From: Aldrovandia affinis
Taxonomy: Eukaryota; Chordata; Actinopteri; Notacanthiformes; Halosauridae
Length of the DNA stretch: 64,000 nt
Reading direction: 5' to 3'
Assembly (NCBI GenBank): GCA_029706075.1
Contig: JAINUG010000055.1
Location: 682,001-746,000 of the forward strand
Program-made: the position numbers and the translations under genes
Shown: one piece after another, positions 10,815-22,984 of the stretch
How positions within the stretch are numbered: the stretch's first letter is position 1
Layout: each line of letters starts with the position of its first letter
Notes under the pieces: generated by a model
What the model was told of the DNA's origin: nothing
Seen by the model: only the letters and a program-made list of their open reading frames with translations
The model's database searches: none

Positions 10815-10954
10815 TGTGCCCACTATTATGTGCCATATCTTATGTACGTACACACAGGCATTTTTTACACGTTATAAAAATAAATAAAGCACTCTACAGT
10901 GAAGGGGAAACTCACCTCAACCACCACCAATGTGTAGCACCCACCACACATCAG

Positions 10955-11130
10955 CTGAGGTGGAGGGACACACCCGGGGTGCATGAGACCCGTGGGCGGC
11001 GCATCATTGGCCGCAGCGGTGTTGAGGGAGGGTTGAAATTGGCTGGGTTGTACCTTGCCTCATTCCCCGCCTCTGGTCGATCGGGGTGCCTGCAGCCTGC
11101 CTGCAATGACTGCGCAGCTTAGTTGGAGGA
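10955..11130 (+). repeat. Dispersed repeat, copy 2 of 2
   Basis: Diverged relative of 8870-9135; it shares the ordered blocks 'cattggcc', 'gagggagggttg', 'cctgcagcctgcctgc' and 'ggaggactgca'. Confidence 0.5.
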
Positions 11131-11354
11131 CTGCACACATTGCTGCATTTTGTTTCATTTTGCTCATGCTCCCAAACTGGTAGAAGATGTTGCGGTGATG
11201 GGACGCAACTGTCATTTACATTGGCATTCCAAAATTGGAGAATAAAAAAATAAAAATAATGTTGACATCGTATTGTAGCCAAGGGTGTTCTGTCTGCTGC
11301 ACCCCACTGTCCCCACGTGACATGTTCCCTTCTTTTGCAATTACCCCTAACAAT

Positions 11355-12330
11355 GAGATACAGTAGACTCCGTTTCTATTCATACCCTTGATAAAGATGA
11401 ACAAAAGCGATGGTATAAAATAAACTATATAAGTAATGAGCTTTATTTTATGCTCTCAAAATTCTGAAAATTATATACTTTAGTAATAATGCTTTGGCAC
11501 GAAGCACAATTGAACGGTTTAGAAATTATAGTTATTTTCCCAGAAAAAACAACAATCTCAAATATTCACACCCCTGTTATGAGTACTTTGTGGTTCCTCC
11601 TTTGGCCATTATAAAAGCAAGTAGTTGCCTTCTGTAGTGTCGCACGAGGTTATGGAACTTCTTGGGGGGGATCCTCAACCATTCCTCCATGCAGAATTGT
11701 TCTAGTTCCTTCTTATTCTTGGGTTGACGTTTGTGGACCACAAATGTTGGATTCAGGTCTGGAGACTGAGATGGCCATGTCAGGACATTGATCTTGTACT
11801 CTGTTAACCATTTCTTAGTTGCTTTGGATGTATATTTGGGATTGTTGTCTTGTTGGAAGGTCCATCCGTGGCCAAGGTGTGTCTTCCTGGCAGAGGGAAC
11901 AAGGTTTTTGGACAAAATGTCTTGGTACATGCTGGAGTTCATGGTTCCATCTATTCCAACCCCAAAGCATTAAAGATCCACCACCATGTTTCACTGTAGA
12001 CAATGTAGGCTTTTAAAAATTACTTGCATTCTATGGATGCCAAACATAATGCTGATGTGCATGTCCAAAAAGCTCGATTTTTGTTTCATCTGACCACAAG
12101 ACACGATTCTAATTGCGTCCTCTACCTGGCAGGTTAGCCACTGTTCCAGTAGGCTTAAATTTCCTAATAATTGACACAACAGAGGAAAGCGGTATCTTTA
12201 ACTTTTTAGTCATTTTTTTTGTAGACATCTCCTGATCTGTAGAGGTCAATAACCTTTTGTCTGTGCTTTCAGGGAGTTATTTGCCTTTCACTATGATGAT
12301 GGCTGACCACAGTATTTCAAATGTGTGTTC
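11355..12330 (-). mobile_element. Degenerate Tc1-like element, minus strand
   Basis: The left flank shows 'gtttctattcatacccttg', resembling a Tc1 terminal repeat. Minus-strand frames from 12003 down to 11577 encode transposase pieces: TVKHGGGSLMLWG, QQDNNPKYTSKATKKW, WPSQSPDLNP, and the C-terminal AKGGTTKYS. The segment that should carry the catalytic Glu after SPDLNP is deleted, and upstream HTH coding is unreadable. The outer boundary near 12330 is approximate. Confidence 0.75.
11577..11942 (-). pseudogene. Tc1 transposase C-terminal pseudogene lacking the catalytic Glu
   Basis: A 121-codon frame holds the second catalytic Asp (QQDNNPKYT). The Asn-Pro-Ile-Glu motif is replaced by an in-frame deletion (SPDLNPTFVVHK), so the protein could not be catalytic. 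Confidence 0.75.
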
Positions 12331-12489
12331 CCTTCTTTTTATACCTTAAGGAAACCGGAAACAATTTTATGCCAGTGTGTAGTTCTGTTACTAGTTTACA
12401 GAGGGCAGTGGCCGATAATTATCCATCAATTTGTGTTGTGTCAATCTGTTTTAAATGTTCAAACTGTAATGGAACGGCAGCATCTTTTA

Positions 12490-14975
12490 TCAGCATCTCA
12501 AGTGACACCACACGGAACCAATGAACATCCTGGGTAGCCCCAATAGACCTGACTCACGGACCTGCCCCGTGTAATTTCAGACGCGGAAACCCGGATGTGT
12601 CGACCGCGGCTGCAATTTAATCGCCACAGGCAGTCCGTTATGGGAGGCGTGTTACTTAACCCGACATTGATCCGAGGATTGAGGGGGAGTGTGCGTGCAC
12701 CTGGTGGCGACTGTATGTATTAATCGGCCCCCTGTCTGGGAGCAGTGTGTATCCTGTTTCGGGGTGCTCCGATAGACATCCGATGCGTGTTTCATTCAGG
12801 GAGCACGCTGTGACGTGGGCTTCTTCACTTGTGTCACCCTGTGTCAAAGCTCCAAGAGCCTTTCCCTTGTTTTGAGCTGCTGAAGACCGCTGCATTTTAG
12901 TGATTGAAAGAACCACAGTATGCAATATGCAGTATAGTTCCTGAAGCTCTTTGGGGAAAAACAAAACGAAAGAATTGAGAATGTGAAAATCGTTGCACTG
13001 AGGGGGAACTTTAAAACCTTTGAATCTAAAGTTCAGTGTCCGAAAACAACACAACAGTTTGTTTCAGATTTTTTCCAGTTTTTCTCCCAATTTAGGGTTC
13101 CAATTATATTCTCTATATATTTCGATTTGCCCTCCCCACACAAATTCGCTGCCCGTCTCTGAGGCAAGCTAATTTGCGCAAATGGTTGATTTGCATGGTA
13201 AAGTAGCACAATGTGAACAAGAGACTGGATGGTTATGTGCCCATTTGTTTATGTGACATATTGAAATAAACCTTGACGACTGTTGTTAGTTTCGTAGTGT
13301 GGATGGGTGGTGGTGGAGGGGGGCCTGGCGTGAATTTGTGTAGATTGTAAACTTCAGCAGTGATGTTGGTGATTTTTTTCTTTTTTGACCTCTTTGATAA
13401 GTTACTTAGTGCCAGCTCCGCAGAAGCACAGAGCCAGCCCTAGAGTAGTCCAGCACCGAGGCTATGGCAGCCTTCTCAAGCTGTGATTGTGAAGTTATGC
13501 AACCCAGCAGGTCATTTCCTGCCTTCGTGAGAGAGAGAGAGGGAGAAAATAAGGGTGGAATTACAGGAATTTGACACTGAGCTAAGATGTTGTGCCCATC
13601 CTACTGTGAAATCCCGATTTCAGAGTCGCAGTCTAGACTAGGTTTAATTATGGTCGCAGCTGGTCCCGCCCCCCCCTCACAAAAACACCTCACAGCTAGG
13701 GGTAAAACGCAGTAAGTACTCCCTGCCTGCCTGTCTGATCTTCTTTTGCCTCCCCCTTCCTTAAGACATTGGAGGATGGTTAGGGGTGTATTATCCAGTC
13801 CCCTGTCCGCCCCCCCCCAAATCCCAGGGCTCCGACACTTTTAAAAAAAATTTTTTTAGACTGCACTGGTCAAATCCTCCTTATTCCTTAATGACCACAC
13901 AAAGGGCCAGTGTGACGCCACCAGGGATCATACACACGCGAGGTGGAGTGTGTTAACCAGGACCACCAACCCAAACCAAGAACACCAACACACACATACA
14001 CACACACGCTTGCACACATACACACGCGCATGCACAAAAAGAGGTGTGTGGACACTTGATCTTGATCTTGCAAAGCTAACTGCGGGAAAACAAGCTTGTA
14101 GTCTCCACGACCACTCTGAGACACTGCGTTCCGCATGCGTGTCTGACCGCGCTCACTGCCTGTGAACCTACCTTGCTGGCGTGACCACGAATAACCCTGT
14201 TAAGTACCAAGTCTCAATTTGGCAAATGTCCTTTGGCAGTGTAATTGGACAGCTTCTTAGTTTGTTATAAAATGACTCTTTACATACTTTAGTTTTGCAG
14301 CACACATTTTTGTCAGTTTTTAAGAGCTAACTGCTTTATATGGGGAGTTGCAGACATTTGCCATGCCTTCATAACCGCTTCTGTACTGTTCCTCTCTCAA
14401 GCCCTCTTAAATTCTCAATTCGCTTGTTTGACCCAATGTCTCCATGGACATAAATTAAAAACATCACAGCCTTTTCCAGCAGCTCTTAAACGTTTTGGCC
14501 CTGGGACCTACAACAGAAAGTTACTTCCTCTTGCTAACCATCGCAGATGGTAATAGCGATGTGAGAAATTAAAGTTGCATTTTTACTGCATAAATATCCA
14601 GTCAAATATAATATTTCTAAATGTCTGAATATGATTTATAGACCATTGGGTCACCCTTGAATGCCTGAAATAAGTAGCCAATATTGACTTCCCCCTAATG
14701 ACCTAGGAATACCATACTGGCAGTGTTAATTACTTATAATTTAGTAGTTTTGGAGGGGCAAAAATGTATTCTGGTCATCAGTATTGCTTTCTGGTGCAGT
14801 GGTTATTAAGAATGGTACTTTTTCACCTCTCCATTACCCTGCACAAATTGAAGAAGAATTAGTTTTTTTCATTCCATAAGGCAAATTCCACAATTTATAT
14901 GTTCTCAATTAGTTAGGGAGCATAAATGTGAAAATGTTTGTATCTCAACACTTCTTGGATGTATTCATAAAAATA
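12490..14975. other. Gene-free region
   Basis: No exon with acceptable splice sites or conserved protein signature is seen. A locally CpG-richer patch lies at about 12560-12680. Poly-C and (CA) tracts occur near 13810 and 13990. A 132-codon minus-strand frame at 12656-13054 has no recognisable domain and I do not call it a gene. The missing acvr1b first exon could lie here, but I cannot identify it. Confidence 0.4.
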
Positions 14976-14977
14976 AG

Positions 14978-15868
14978 AGCCTTCGCTCCCCAATATCGTG
15001 TGGGGAGCGAAGGCTAGCCCGTCTGGTCCGATCCCACAGAAGAGCTACTGTAGCACAAATTGCTGAAAAAGTTAATGCTGGCTATGATAGAAAGGTGTCA
15101 GAACACACAGTGCATCGCAGCTTGCTGCGTATGGGGCTGCGTGGCCGAGACGGTCAGAGTGCCCATGCTGACCCCTGTCCACCGCCGAAAGCGCCTACAA
15201 TGGGCATGTGAGTGTCAGAACTGGACCATGGAGCAATGGAAGAAGGTGGGCTGGTCTGATGAATCACGTTTTCTTTTACATCATGTGGATGGCCGGGTGC
15301 GTGTGCGTCGTTTACCTGGGGAAGAGATGGCACAAGGATGCATTATGGGAAGAAGGCAAGCCGGCAGAGGCAGTGTGATTCTCTTGGCAATGTTCTGCTG
15401 GGAAACCTTGGGTCCTGGCATTCATGTAAATGTTACTTTGACACGTACCACCTACCTAAACATTGTTGCAGACCAAGTACACCCCTTCATGGCAACGGTA
15501 TTCCCTGATGGCAGTGGCCTCTTTCAGCAGGATAATGCGGCCTGCCACACTGCAAAAATTGTTCAGGAATGGTTTGAGGAACATGACAAAGAGTTCAAAG
15601 TGTTGACTTGGCCTCCAAATTCCCCAGATCTCAATCCGATTGAGCATCTGTGGGATGTGCTGACCAACAAGTCCGATCCATGGAAGCATCACCTCGCAAC
15701 TTACAGGGCTTAAAGGATCTGCTGCTAACGTCTTGGTGCCAGATACCACAGGACACCTTCAGAGGTCTTGTGGAGTCCATGCCTCGATGGGTCAGAGCTG
15801 TTTTGGTGGCACGAGGGGGACCTACACAATATTAGGCAGGTGGTTTTAATGTTGTGGCTGATCGGTGT
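14978..15868 (+). mobile_element. DD36E Tc1/mariner element, 5'-truncated
   Basis: The right end is intact: 'ggttttaatgttgtggctga' then 'tcggtg' followed by TA. The left ~300 bp are missing; homology to the copy at 54811 begins at 'ggggagcgaaggctagcccg' (15002). A 14-bp inverted copy of that first word precedes it at 14978-14991. Transposase codons run from about 15060. Confidence 0.85.
15060..15835 (+). pseudogene. DD36E transposase, 5'-truncated and frameshifted
   Basis: The frame carries GWSDESRF (first D), FQQDNAACHT (second D) and NPIEHLWDV (E). By codon count there are 36 residues between the second D and the E, which places it with DD36E Tc1/mariner enzymes. A frameshift near 15660-15710 moves the C-terminal part (SMPRWVRAVLVARGG, ending at 15835) to another frame. 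The N-terminal DNA-binding domain is absent. Confidence 0.85.
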
Positions 15869-15873
15869 ATATA

Positions 15874-16795
15874 CACTACCGGTCAAAAGTTTTAGAACAC
15901 CCCCATTTTCCAGTTTTTACTGAAATTGAAGCAGTTCAAGTCCAGTGAATAATCTGAAATGGTACAAAGGTAAGCGGTAAACTGCCAGAGGTTTAAAAAA
16001 AAAAAAAAAAAAAAAAAAAGGTTTAGGTTACAAAAACTGAAAAAGAATGTACATTTTTTGGCGGTGATTAGTTTCCTACACCATCAAAAGGCACTTGGAA
16101 ACTGGAGGAAACTCTGACAGGAAGACCCAAAGCCACAACAAAATCAGAAGACAAGTTTCTGAGAGTCAACAGCTTGCGTGACTGTTCACAGCACAACAGC
16201 TTCAAGCACAGCTTGGTCGAAGTAAGGAAGTCTCAGTTTCAACTGTGAAGAGAAGACTTCGAGCTGCAGGTTTGACAGGTCGAGTGGCAGTAAGAAAGCC
16301 ATTGCAAAGATGGCAAAATAAAAAAAAGAGGCTTGCCTGGGCCTTTAAGCACCGCCAGTGGCCTACTGAAGACTGGAAGAAGGTCTTATGGACCGATGAA
16401 TCAAAATTTGAAATCTCAAAGGTTTTTGTAGGCCGTCGAGTAGGCGAAAGGATGGTTCCTCAGTGTGTGACACCAACTGTCAAACATGGAGGAGGAAGCG
16501 TGATGGTCTGGGGCTCTTTTGCTGGATCCAGAGTCGGCGACTTGCACACAGTGACTGTTAACCCACATTAACCCATTACTTGTTCCCTGAAAAGGGCCTT
16601 TGTTTTTTTGTTTTTTTTATAACTCTGAAATTTACATTATTTTTCAGTTTTTGGTAACCTAAACTTTATTTTTTTAACCTCTAGCAGTTTACTGCATACC
16701 TTTGTACCATTTCAGGTTATTCACTGGACTTGAACTGCTTAAATTTCAGTAAAAACTGGAAAATGGGGGTGTTCTAAAACTTTTGACCGGTAGTG
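15874..16795 (+). mobile_element. Internally deleted Tc1-like element (DD38E family)
   Basis: Both ends are present, 'cactaccggtcaaaagtttt' and its inverse ending '...gaccggtagtg', each next to TA. The ~60-bp subterminal block (tttccagtttttactgaaa) is also inverted. Inside are remnants of the transposase: an HTH/linker region, TVKRRLRAAGLTGRVAVRKP, LWTDESKFEI and TVKHGGGSVMVWGSF. Everything after GDLHTVTVN, including the second D and the E, is deleted. It is inserted directly beside the preceding element. A longer relative is at 33868-35392. Confidence 0.88.
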
Positions 16796-16914
16796 TATGT
16801 GCAACTGTAAGATGACCGTAGAATAAACCTTTAGATTTAGGTACTTCATCAAGCTACCATAAAATTGGCCACACATGGCGTTAAAGATTGTGGTCTTTGA
16901 AATACACTGTACAG

Positions 16915-17070
16915 TACATCAGGGTTACTCAAATCGTGGTCCTCGCGGGCAGAGCACTGCTGTTTTTCCACACTCCCATTGCCTGGGAGCCAATCATTTG
17001 CACTAATTGTTCAATTAGGCAGTAGGCAGGCCATTTGCTCTCATTCCTTCAATGTTCAGTTCTGACAGTG
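16915..17070. repeat. Degenerate fold-back repeat remnant
   Basis: 'cagggttactcaaatcgtgg' followed by 'tcctcg' resembles the end of the fold-back elements at 45381 and 49501. No matching opposite arm or target duplication is visible. Confidence 0.35.
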
Positions 17071-17697
17071 AATAAAGGGATACATACGTACCACCAGGAA
17101 TATGTAGTTTATGTAGGCCTAAGTGCAACCTGGGATATGTAGGCCAAAGGATATTTTTGTCTCCAGCTTAAAACTGATATTGAAATTGAGATTCCAGTGA
17201 ACAAGGGCTGTAACGATTAACATGTTAATCAGAGCGATTAATCAACTAATCCAGTTGAACAAACAATTAATCTGGTTTATTTTTGCACATTAACTGCATG
17301 CTGTGTTCACCATAGAGCAATATTGGGAACAAATATTATTATATATTTTTTAAAGGCAATTTAAAATAATCATCAGTGCATTTTTAGCCCATTACAAATT
17401 ATATATGCTTCTAGCATCCTTCCTACCATGGAGGGAGAACATGAAAAGTAAAACTGGGTCGGCTCTAAGATTAAGGCCAAGCCAATAAATGTCAACAAAT
17501 AAGGTTGACAAAGTGCACATCATCTAGCCACCTATTCAGACAACATTCCCTGTGCAATCTCGCTGTCAACCTCTCCACAATTACTGATATTCTCTTTATC
17601 TCTTCATATTCTGTGTGTGAACAGACAGATTTTATAAAGGGTTTGTGTGTGTATGTGTGGACATACGTGTGTGCATGCGTGTATATATATATATATA

Positions 17698-18727
17698 CAC
17701 TGCTCAAAGAAATTAAGGGAACACTTAATCATCACAGTATAACACCAAGTCAATTAAACTTCTGGGATATCGATCTGTCCATTTAGGAAGCGTAAACGAT
17801 TGTGAAAAGTAAATGGTTTTGCAGGTGGTGGCCACAGACCATTTCTCTCTCCTTATCCTTCCTGACAGATTTTTGTCTAGTTTTGCATTTTGCTAGTGCC
17901 CTTGTCACTACTGGTAGCATGAGGCGGTACCTGCAGCCCATTCAGGTTGCACAGGTAGTCCAGCTCCTCCAGGATGACACATCCATACGTGCTGTCGCAA
18001 GAAGGTTTGCTGTGTCTCCCAGCACAGTCTCAAGAGCGTGGAGGAGATACCAGGAGACGGGCCATTACAGCTGGACAGGGCCGTAGAAGGGCAACAACCC
18101 AGTGGCAGGAATCTGCTCAGCGGTATCTGCTCCTTTGTGCGAGGAGGAACAGGAGGAGCACCGTGCAGCTCGATTGCCATTTGCCAGAGAACACCAGAAT
18201 TGGCAGGTTCGCCATTGGCGAAGGTATTGATGCCATTGACTGGCCCTCACATTCCCCAGACCTGAATACAATTGAGCACGTGTGGGACGTTATGTATCGG
18301 TGCATCCGCCGCCGCCAAGTAGCGCCACAGACTGTCCAGGAGCTCACTGTTGCCCTGATCCAGGTCTGGGAGGAGATCCCCCAGGACACCATCCGCCGTC
18401 TCATCAGGAGCATGCCCAGACATTGTCGTGAGTGCATACAGGCACGTGGGGGCCATACACACTACTGAGCCACATTATGAGTTGTCGTGATGAAGTTCAC
18501 ACAAGTTGGATCAGCCTGTGATCTACATTTTTCACTTTGATTTTCGGTGTGATTTTGAATCCAGCCCTCAATGGGTTAATGATTTTGGTTTCCATTGACC
18601 GTTCTTACGTCATTTTGTTCTCGACGAAGTACACAATGTAATCAATAAAGATTTTCAACTTGAATATTTCGTTCATCGAGATCCGCGATGTGTGATTTAA
18701 GTGTTCCCTTAATTTCTTTGAGCAGTC
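17698..18727 (+). mobile_element. Internally deleted Tc1/mariner element
   Basis: Inverted ends 'cactgctcaaagaaattaag' and '...ttaatttctttgagcagtc' are flanked by TA. The subterminal gggaacactta is also inverted. The transposase start (ATG 17919: MRRYLQPIQVAQVV, HTH with AVARRFAVSPSTVSRAW) is joined in broken frames to a C-terminal portion (SPDLNTIEHVWDV...ARGGHTHY, stop at 18468). The middle with the first two catalytic Asp residues is missing. The element keeps both ends and could have been mobilised in trans. Confidence 0.88.
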
Positions 18728-19080
18728 TATATATATATATATATGCGTGTGTGCGTGCCTGCACTGCAGTTAATTTGGATTGCACCTTGGAGGTCTAGCT
18801 TTGGTAGGGCTGTGCAGTTAGTATGCCGTGGTTTGCTCGGTAAGTTAGCCAAGGACCGCTGTGGCTGACCACGGCACACAGCTCTGTTAGTCCAGCAGCC
18901 ACAATGACAGCTCCCCCTGTCCATAAGCAGCCAGAAGCAGTACTTCTGTGGTGTAGTGCCTCTGTGTTTATTCACAGCACAGTTGTGTGTCCTTTCTACA
19001 TGCTCATGTGGTTTGTTTTCCCGGCTTGTGTCTTATCCATCTGTGCCACTGCTCAGCCTGAGTGTAACTGCCTGCCTGTC
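18728..19080. other. Gene-free spacer
   Basis: (TA)n/(TG)n flank of the preceding element, then unremarkable sequence; no gene seen. Confidence 0.4.
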
Positions 19081-19084
19081 ATTG

Positions 19085-19188
19085 TCTGTGCCGTTTCTGC
19101 TCTGACTGTGTGTGTGTGTGTGTGTGTGTCTGCCGTTTCTGGTCTGACTGTGTCTGTGCTGTGTGTGTGTGTGTGTGTTCCGTTTCTG

Positions 19189-19225
<37 letters not shown>

Positions 19226-19253
19226 TGCCGTTTCTGGTCTGACTGTGTCTGTG

Positions 19254-19297
<44 letters not shown>

Positions 19298-19440
19298 CGT
19301 TTCTGCTCTGACTGTGTCTGTGCTGTGTGCGTGTGTGTGCCGTTTCTGCTCTGACTGTGTCTGTGCTGTGTGTGTGTGTGTGTGTGTGTCTACTGTTTCT
19401 GCTCTGACTGTGTCTATGTCTGTGCTGTGTATGTGTGTTT
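19085..19440. repeat. (GT)n-rich minisatellite with 'ccgtttctgctctgactgtg' units
   Basis: About seven units of 'ccgtttctg(g/c)tctgactgtgtctgtgct' are separated by (gt)n tracts of variable length. The open frames through it (Cys/Val repeats) are compositional artefacts. Confidence 0.9.
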
Positions 19441-20014
19441 TCTAGTACATTGTAGAAAGAGGATGGAGGGATAAGATCTTCATGCAGTGCTCAGGGAAGT
19501 GTGGATGCTGAAAGGAAGTGTGCCTGTCCCACTGGCTCTCCCTGGCCTGACACTGCTTCCCTGTATCTGTCACAGGGGGGGGGGGCGATTCTGTTTGGGT
19601 TCGCCGCATTGTCTCAAACACATTGCAGGATCAGTGTCTCTGTTCAGTTGGCCCTCCTTGTGCTGCGCTCCCTGTGTTTAATCAAATTTGCCAAAGTGAC
19701 CGTAAAATTGGCATTGATGACTTTTGGGTCTGGATTTCAAAGTTAAATCAACCAGTGTCACCCACTGTCTGCAGTCCATGTCAACGGGCTCTTCAATAGT
19801 GGGTCCGCTCAAACCAGATGTCTATCGGCGATGACTTTAGTGCAAGTAGCCTTTGGCTGTGATGTCAGTTTCTCGCCTCTGTTCCATAGCCTGCTTCTTA
19901 TCTGTATTCTCTTGCCATGATGTCACACGCTCAGCTTCTGTGAGAAACTCTTGACTGGGTTAGAATCTGACGCACCACTCCTACATGCCGTCGTTACACA
20001 AAGGGCAGCAAAAC

Positions 20015-20465
20015 CACTGGTGCAGCCTCAACGCATCTCCTTCTGAATGTTGTGAATCTTTGAAAGGTTGTTGAAGATGCAAAAATCTGTTGGATCCCCT
20101 CATTGTTTTCAGTTTCAGAAGATATCAGCTGCTTGGTTGTCAGTCCCAGACTTCGCCTACTTCGGCAGCGCCGAAACTGGAATAAGCTCCCTCTAAACAT
20201 CAAGTCTGCAAACACCCTACAGACTTTTAAGGCCATGCTTAAAACACACTTTTTCGCCAGAGACAATCCCTGAGTTAGTTTTACTGTTGTGTGACAGGTG
20301 TATTTATGCCCTTATGTTCTCTGTCTGTTTGGATGGCTGACTGTACTTTGCATGTTCCTATTGGTCTTGTCTTTTGTTTTCTTCTTCCCCGGGCTGCGCC
20401 CCGGGCTGATGTAACTACTGGTTGGGGGGCGCAATATAAATGAAATGAAACTATCATATCATATC
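20015..20465 (+). repeat. Non-LTR retrotransposon (LINE) 3' end
   Basis: The plus frame reads RRNWNKLPLNIKSANTLQTF then KAMLKTHFF and stops at 20271. This resembles the C-terminus of Rex1/Babar-type reverse transcriptase proteins in fish. A ~190-bp 3' UTR follows, ending 'gcgcaatataaatgaaatg' and a short tandem tail (atcat)n. The upstream part of the LINE is absent, as in typical 5'-truncated copies. Confidence 0.65.
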
Positions 20466-20528
20466 ATAATGAAAGAAGAAATAGCTGTTTCTATACATTG
20501 AGTAACCGGATTAATTCACTCACACACA

Positions 20529-20563
<35 letters not shown>

Positions 20564-21794
20564 GAATAGCTGGCGTCTCCTTTTGCCTGTGAATATTTAC
20601 TTAAAATCTGACTCAACCGGAACCCTCAAAAAGGAAATGATAGTGTGACTCCAATGTGTCTGGCGTATATATGATAAACTGTTTCATTCTTGATAAATCA
20701 GATCACAAAGAAGGCAGATGCACTTTTCGGGAAACGTTTTAGCCTTTGATAATTGCCCCCATCTTACTTTCTTCTGCTGACGTAACCCTCCAGAACAAGG
20801 CAGAGATGGCATAGATATGTAGGAAGTGGGGAAAGTTTAATTGCACGCATAACAGGAAGTGTTACGCAAGCGGCCACAGAGGGGCAACGGTTGCACACAC
20901 TATTGGGCCTGGGCCCTCCACCAGCTCCCTGTTATCTTATGTTCACCAAACGTGGTGATTTACCAACGAATCCCTGTTACTCCACACTCCCACATAGTTG
21001 TGTAAAATATGCCAGGCAGTAGAGGAGGAAGGGCAGGGTGCACTGTCATAAAGGTGTGTGTGCGGTGTGTGTTAGGGTGTAACCACATTTGTATGTGTTG
21101 CAATAGGTTTTTGGGAATGAGCCCCCGCAATGGCGTCAGCGGTGTTAAAGAAAAAAATAATGAGTGGGGGTGGGGGGTGGTTGGGGGGGGTTCAGAGAGA
21201 AAAATAATGAGTGGGAGTATTTTAGGGAGAAATAAAATGAGTGGGGGGTAGGAGATTCAGAAGAAAAATGGTCTCCTGGCAGGAGGACATTTGCTTTCTC
21301 TTTGGACTCTTATTTCCCCACAAATGGTTTAGATTTATTGACCAAATGTCCATGCTTTTAGCAGTTAGGACCCCACTGAATTCACCTGTCAGTCTATAAT
21401 GTAATCAGTTAAAAAATGTAACCTCCTTCTAAAGGTCTTGTGCGACTTCTTCGCGGTTCGCGCAATGTAACAATGTCGCAAGCACTCGGCAATTTCTACC
21501 TCTGCAAAGGCTATGCGCAACACTAGTAGGTGTCAATGTATTGAACGAGGTTGGTAAAGTTTTCATGAAACGGGGAAATTCCTGTACCTTCGAACTTCGG
21601 CCAATCATTCCTGAAGCTGGTTCATTTTATACCGTGTCGAACAAATGATGTTAGCTATCTATGTTGTTAGCTACTGTTAGCAAGCTTTAGTTAGCCGTGA
21701 TACCAGGTTGTTTGCTAGCTAGCTAGCTAGCTAGCTAGATAGATAGATATTGATAGTTTTGCTTAGCTAACGTTAACATGGATATATACAGGTA

Positions 21795-21945
21795 TGGTAT
21801 GCAGCTGCCAACAGCGATGTCTATCGCTGTATTACTGCACTGATCTCTTGCTCGAACTATGATTGTTCTTACCATGTATTAATGCACATCTGGTAAGTCG
21901 CTCTGGATAAGAGCGTCTGCTAAATGCTTAAAATGTAGAATACAA
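21795..21945 (+). repeat. LINE/SINE tail repeat, plus strand
   Basis: Ends with the common fish tail 'gtcgctctggataagagcgt' plus 'ctgctaaatg'. It is closely similar along ~130 bp to the inverse of 28555-28690 (shared 'gtattactgcactgatct' and 'tgattgttcttaccatgtat'). Confidence 0.75.
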
Positions 21946-22984
21946 AAAAGTGCGAGTTTGATTTTTGTGCTAGGTACGCGACATCCTCTGCAACACCCTC
22001 TGCAGAGGTTGCGTTGATGTTGCAGGGCCCTGGTTGTGTTGCTGTCGCGTTGCTATCGTTCAAGCATGTAGAGGCCTTAAAGGAATTATTTGCCATATAG
22101 CACATTACAGATAATGAACACATTAGTTAATAAGACTGATGAGAAGTCCTGGGAGGAGAGTATGGGATATTTATTCTTTGTGGCATGCATAGCTATTTCT
22201 GGAGGAAACATGCACACTGCTCTAAAATGTTTGTGGTGCTGGGAGTAATAAATCCCCTTTTTTCAAAACTTCCTTGCTCCCACACACACCATCCTCAGCA
22301 TTTATGTATCAGCATCTCAGTCTGTGACTTTCATGAAGATGTCTTTGGTCACAGACAAAAACGTTGACTAACTTGGCACTAAATGCCGTTTGGCGCTAAA
22401 ACGGCAACTAAATTGATACCTGGTATGAAAGATAAAATCTCAGAAGTGAGAATATACGCATGTTATGGTTTATGATGACCGATCTGATTTTTCTTAAGCC
22501 ATATTTTGACTTTTGAGGTGAAATTACATGAAACTAGTGAATAGAGGCTTTTTATAGAAAATGCATATTGACCAAATTAAGAACAGTTAACAGCTTGGTA
22601 CCATTCAGGGGTTGGACCCCCAGGAGTGAATTTGAAAACCTGTATTAAAGTGTTGTGTATGCATTTGGATTTGGACAGACGCACACAAACATGCGCAGTC
22701 CCATCACAGCTGGGGTTGTTGTGTTGGTTCATCTGCAGTGTAGTATCTCATTACATGCAATGCAGTTGACTAAGCCGGTCCTCACACAGTTCTCCTTACA
22801 GACTGACTGTGCTGTCATTGTCTATCTGTGAGCGCCCTCTGGTGGACATGTGTGAAGTCATATTTGAGGCTTTGCTCAGCGTAGCTCTGTTTTGATTTAA
22901 GATGATGCCAAATTTTAATATTGCACATTTCAGTTTAACTTGATGAAGCAAATTCTAAAATTGTTTTATGAAGGATAAAAAAAA

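Noticed and set aside
12656-13054. 132-codon minus-strand frame
   Set aside because: No domain, no splice context and no similarity I recognise.
18117-18462. Minus-strand frames over the 17698 element
   Set aside because: Shadows of the plus-strand transposase.
19085-19445. Cys/Val-rich open frames
   Set aside because: Encoded by (GT)n minisatellite units in several frames.
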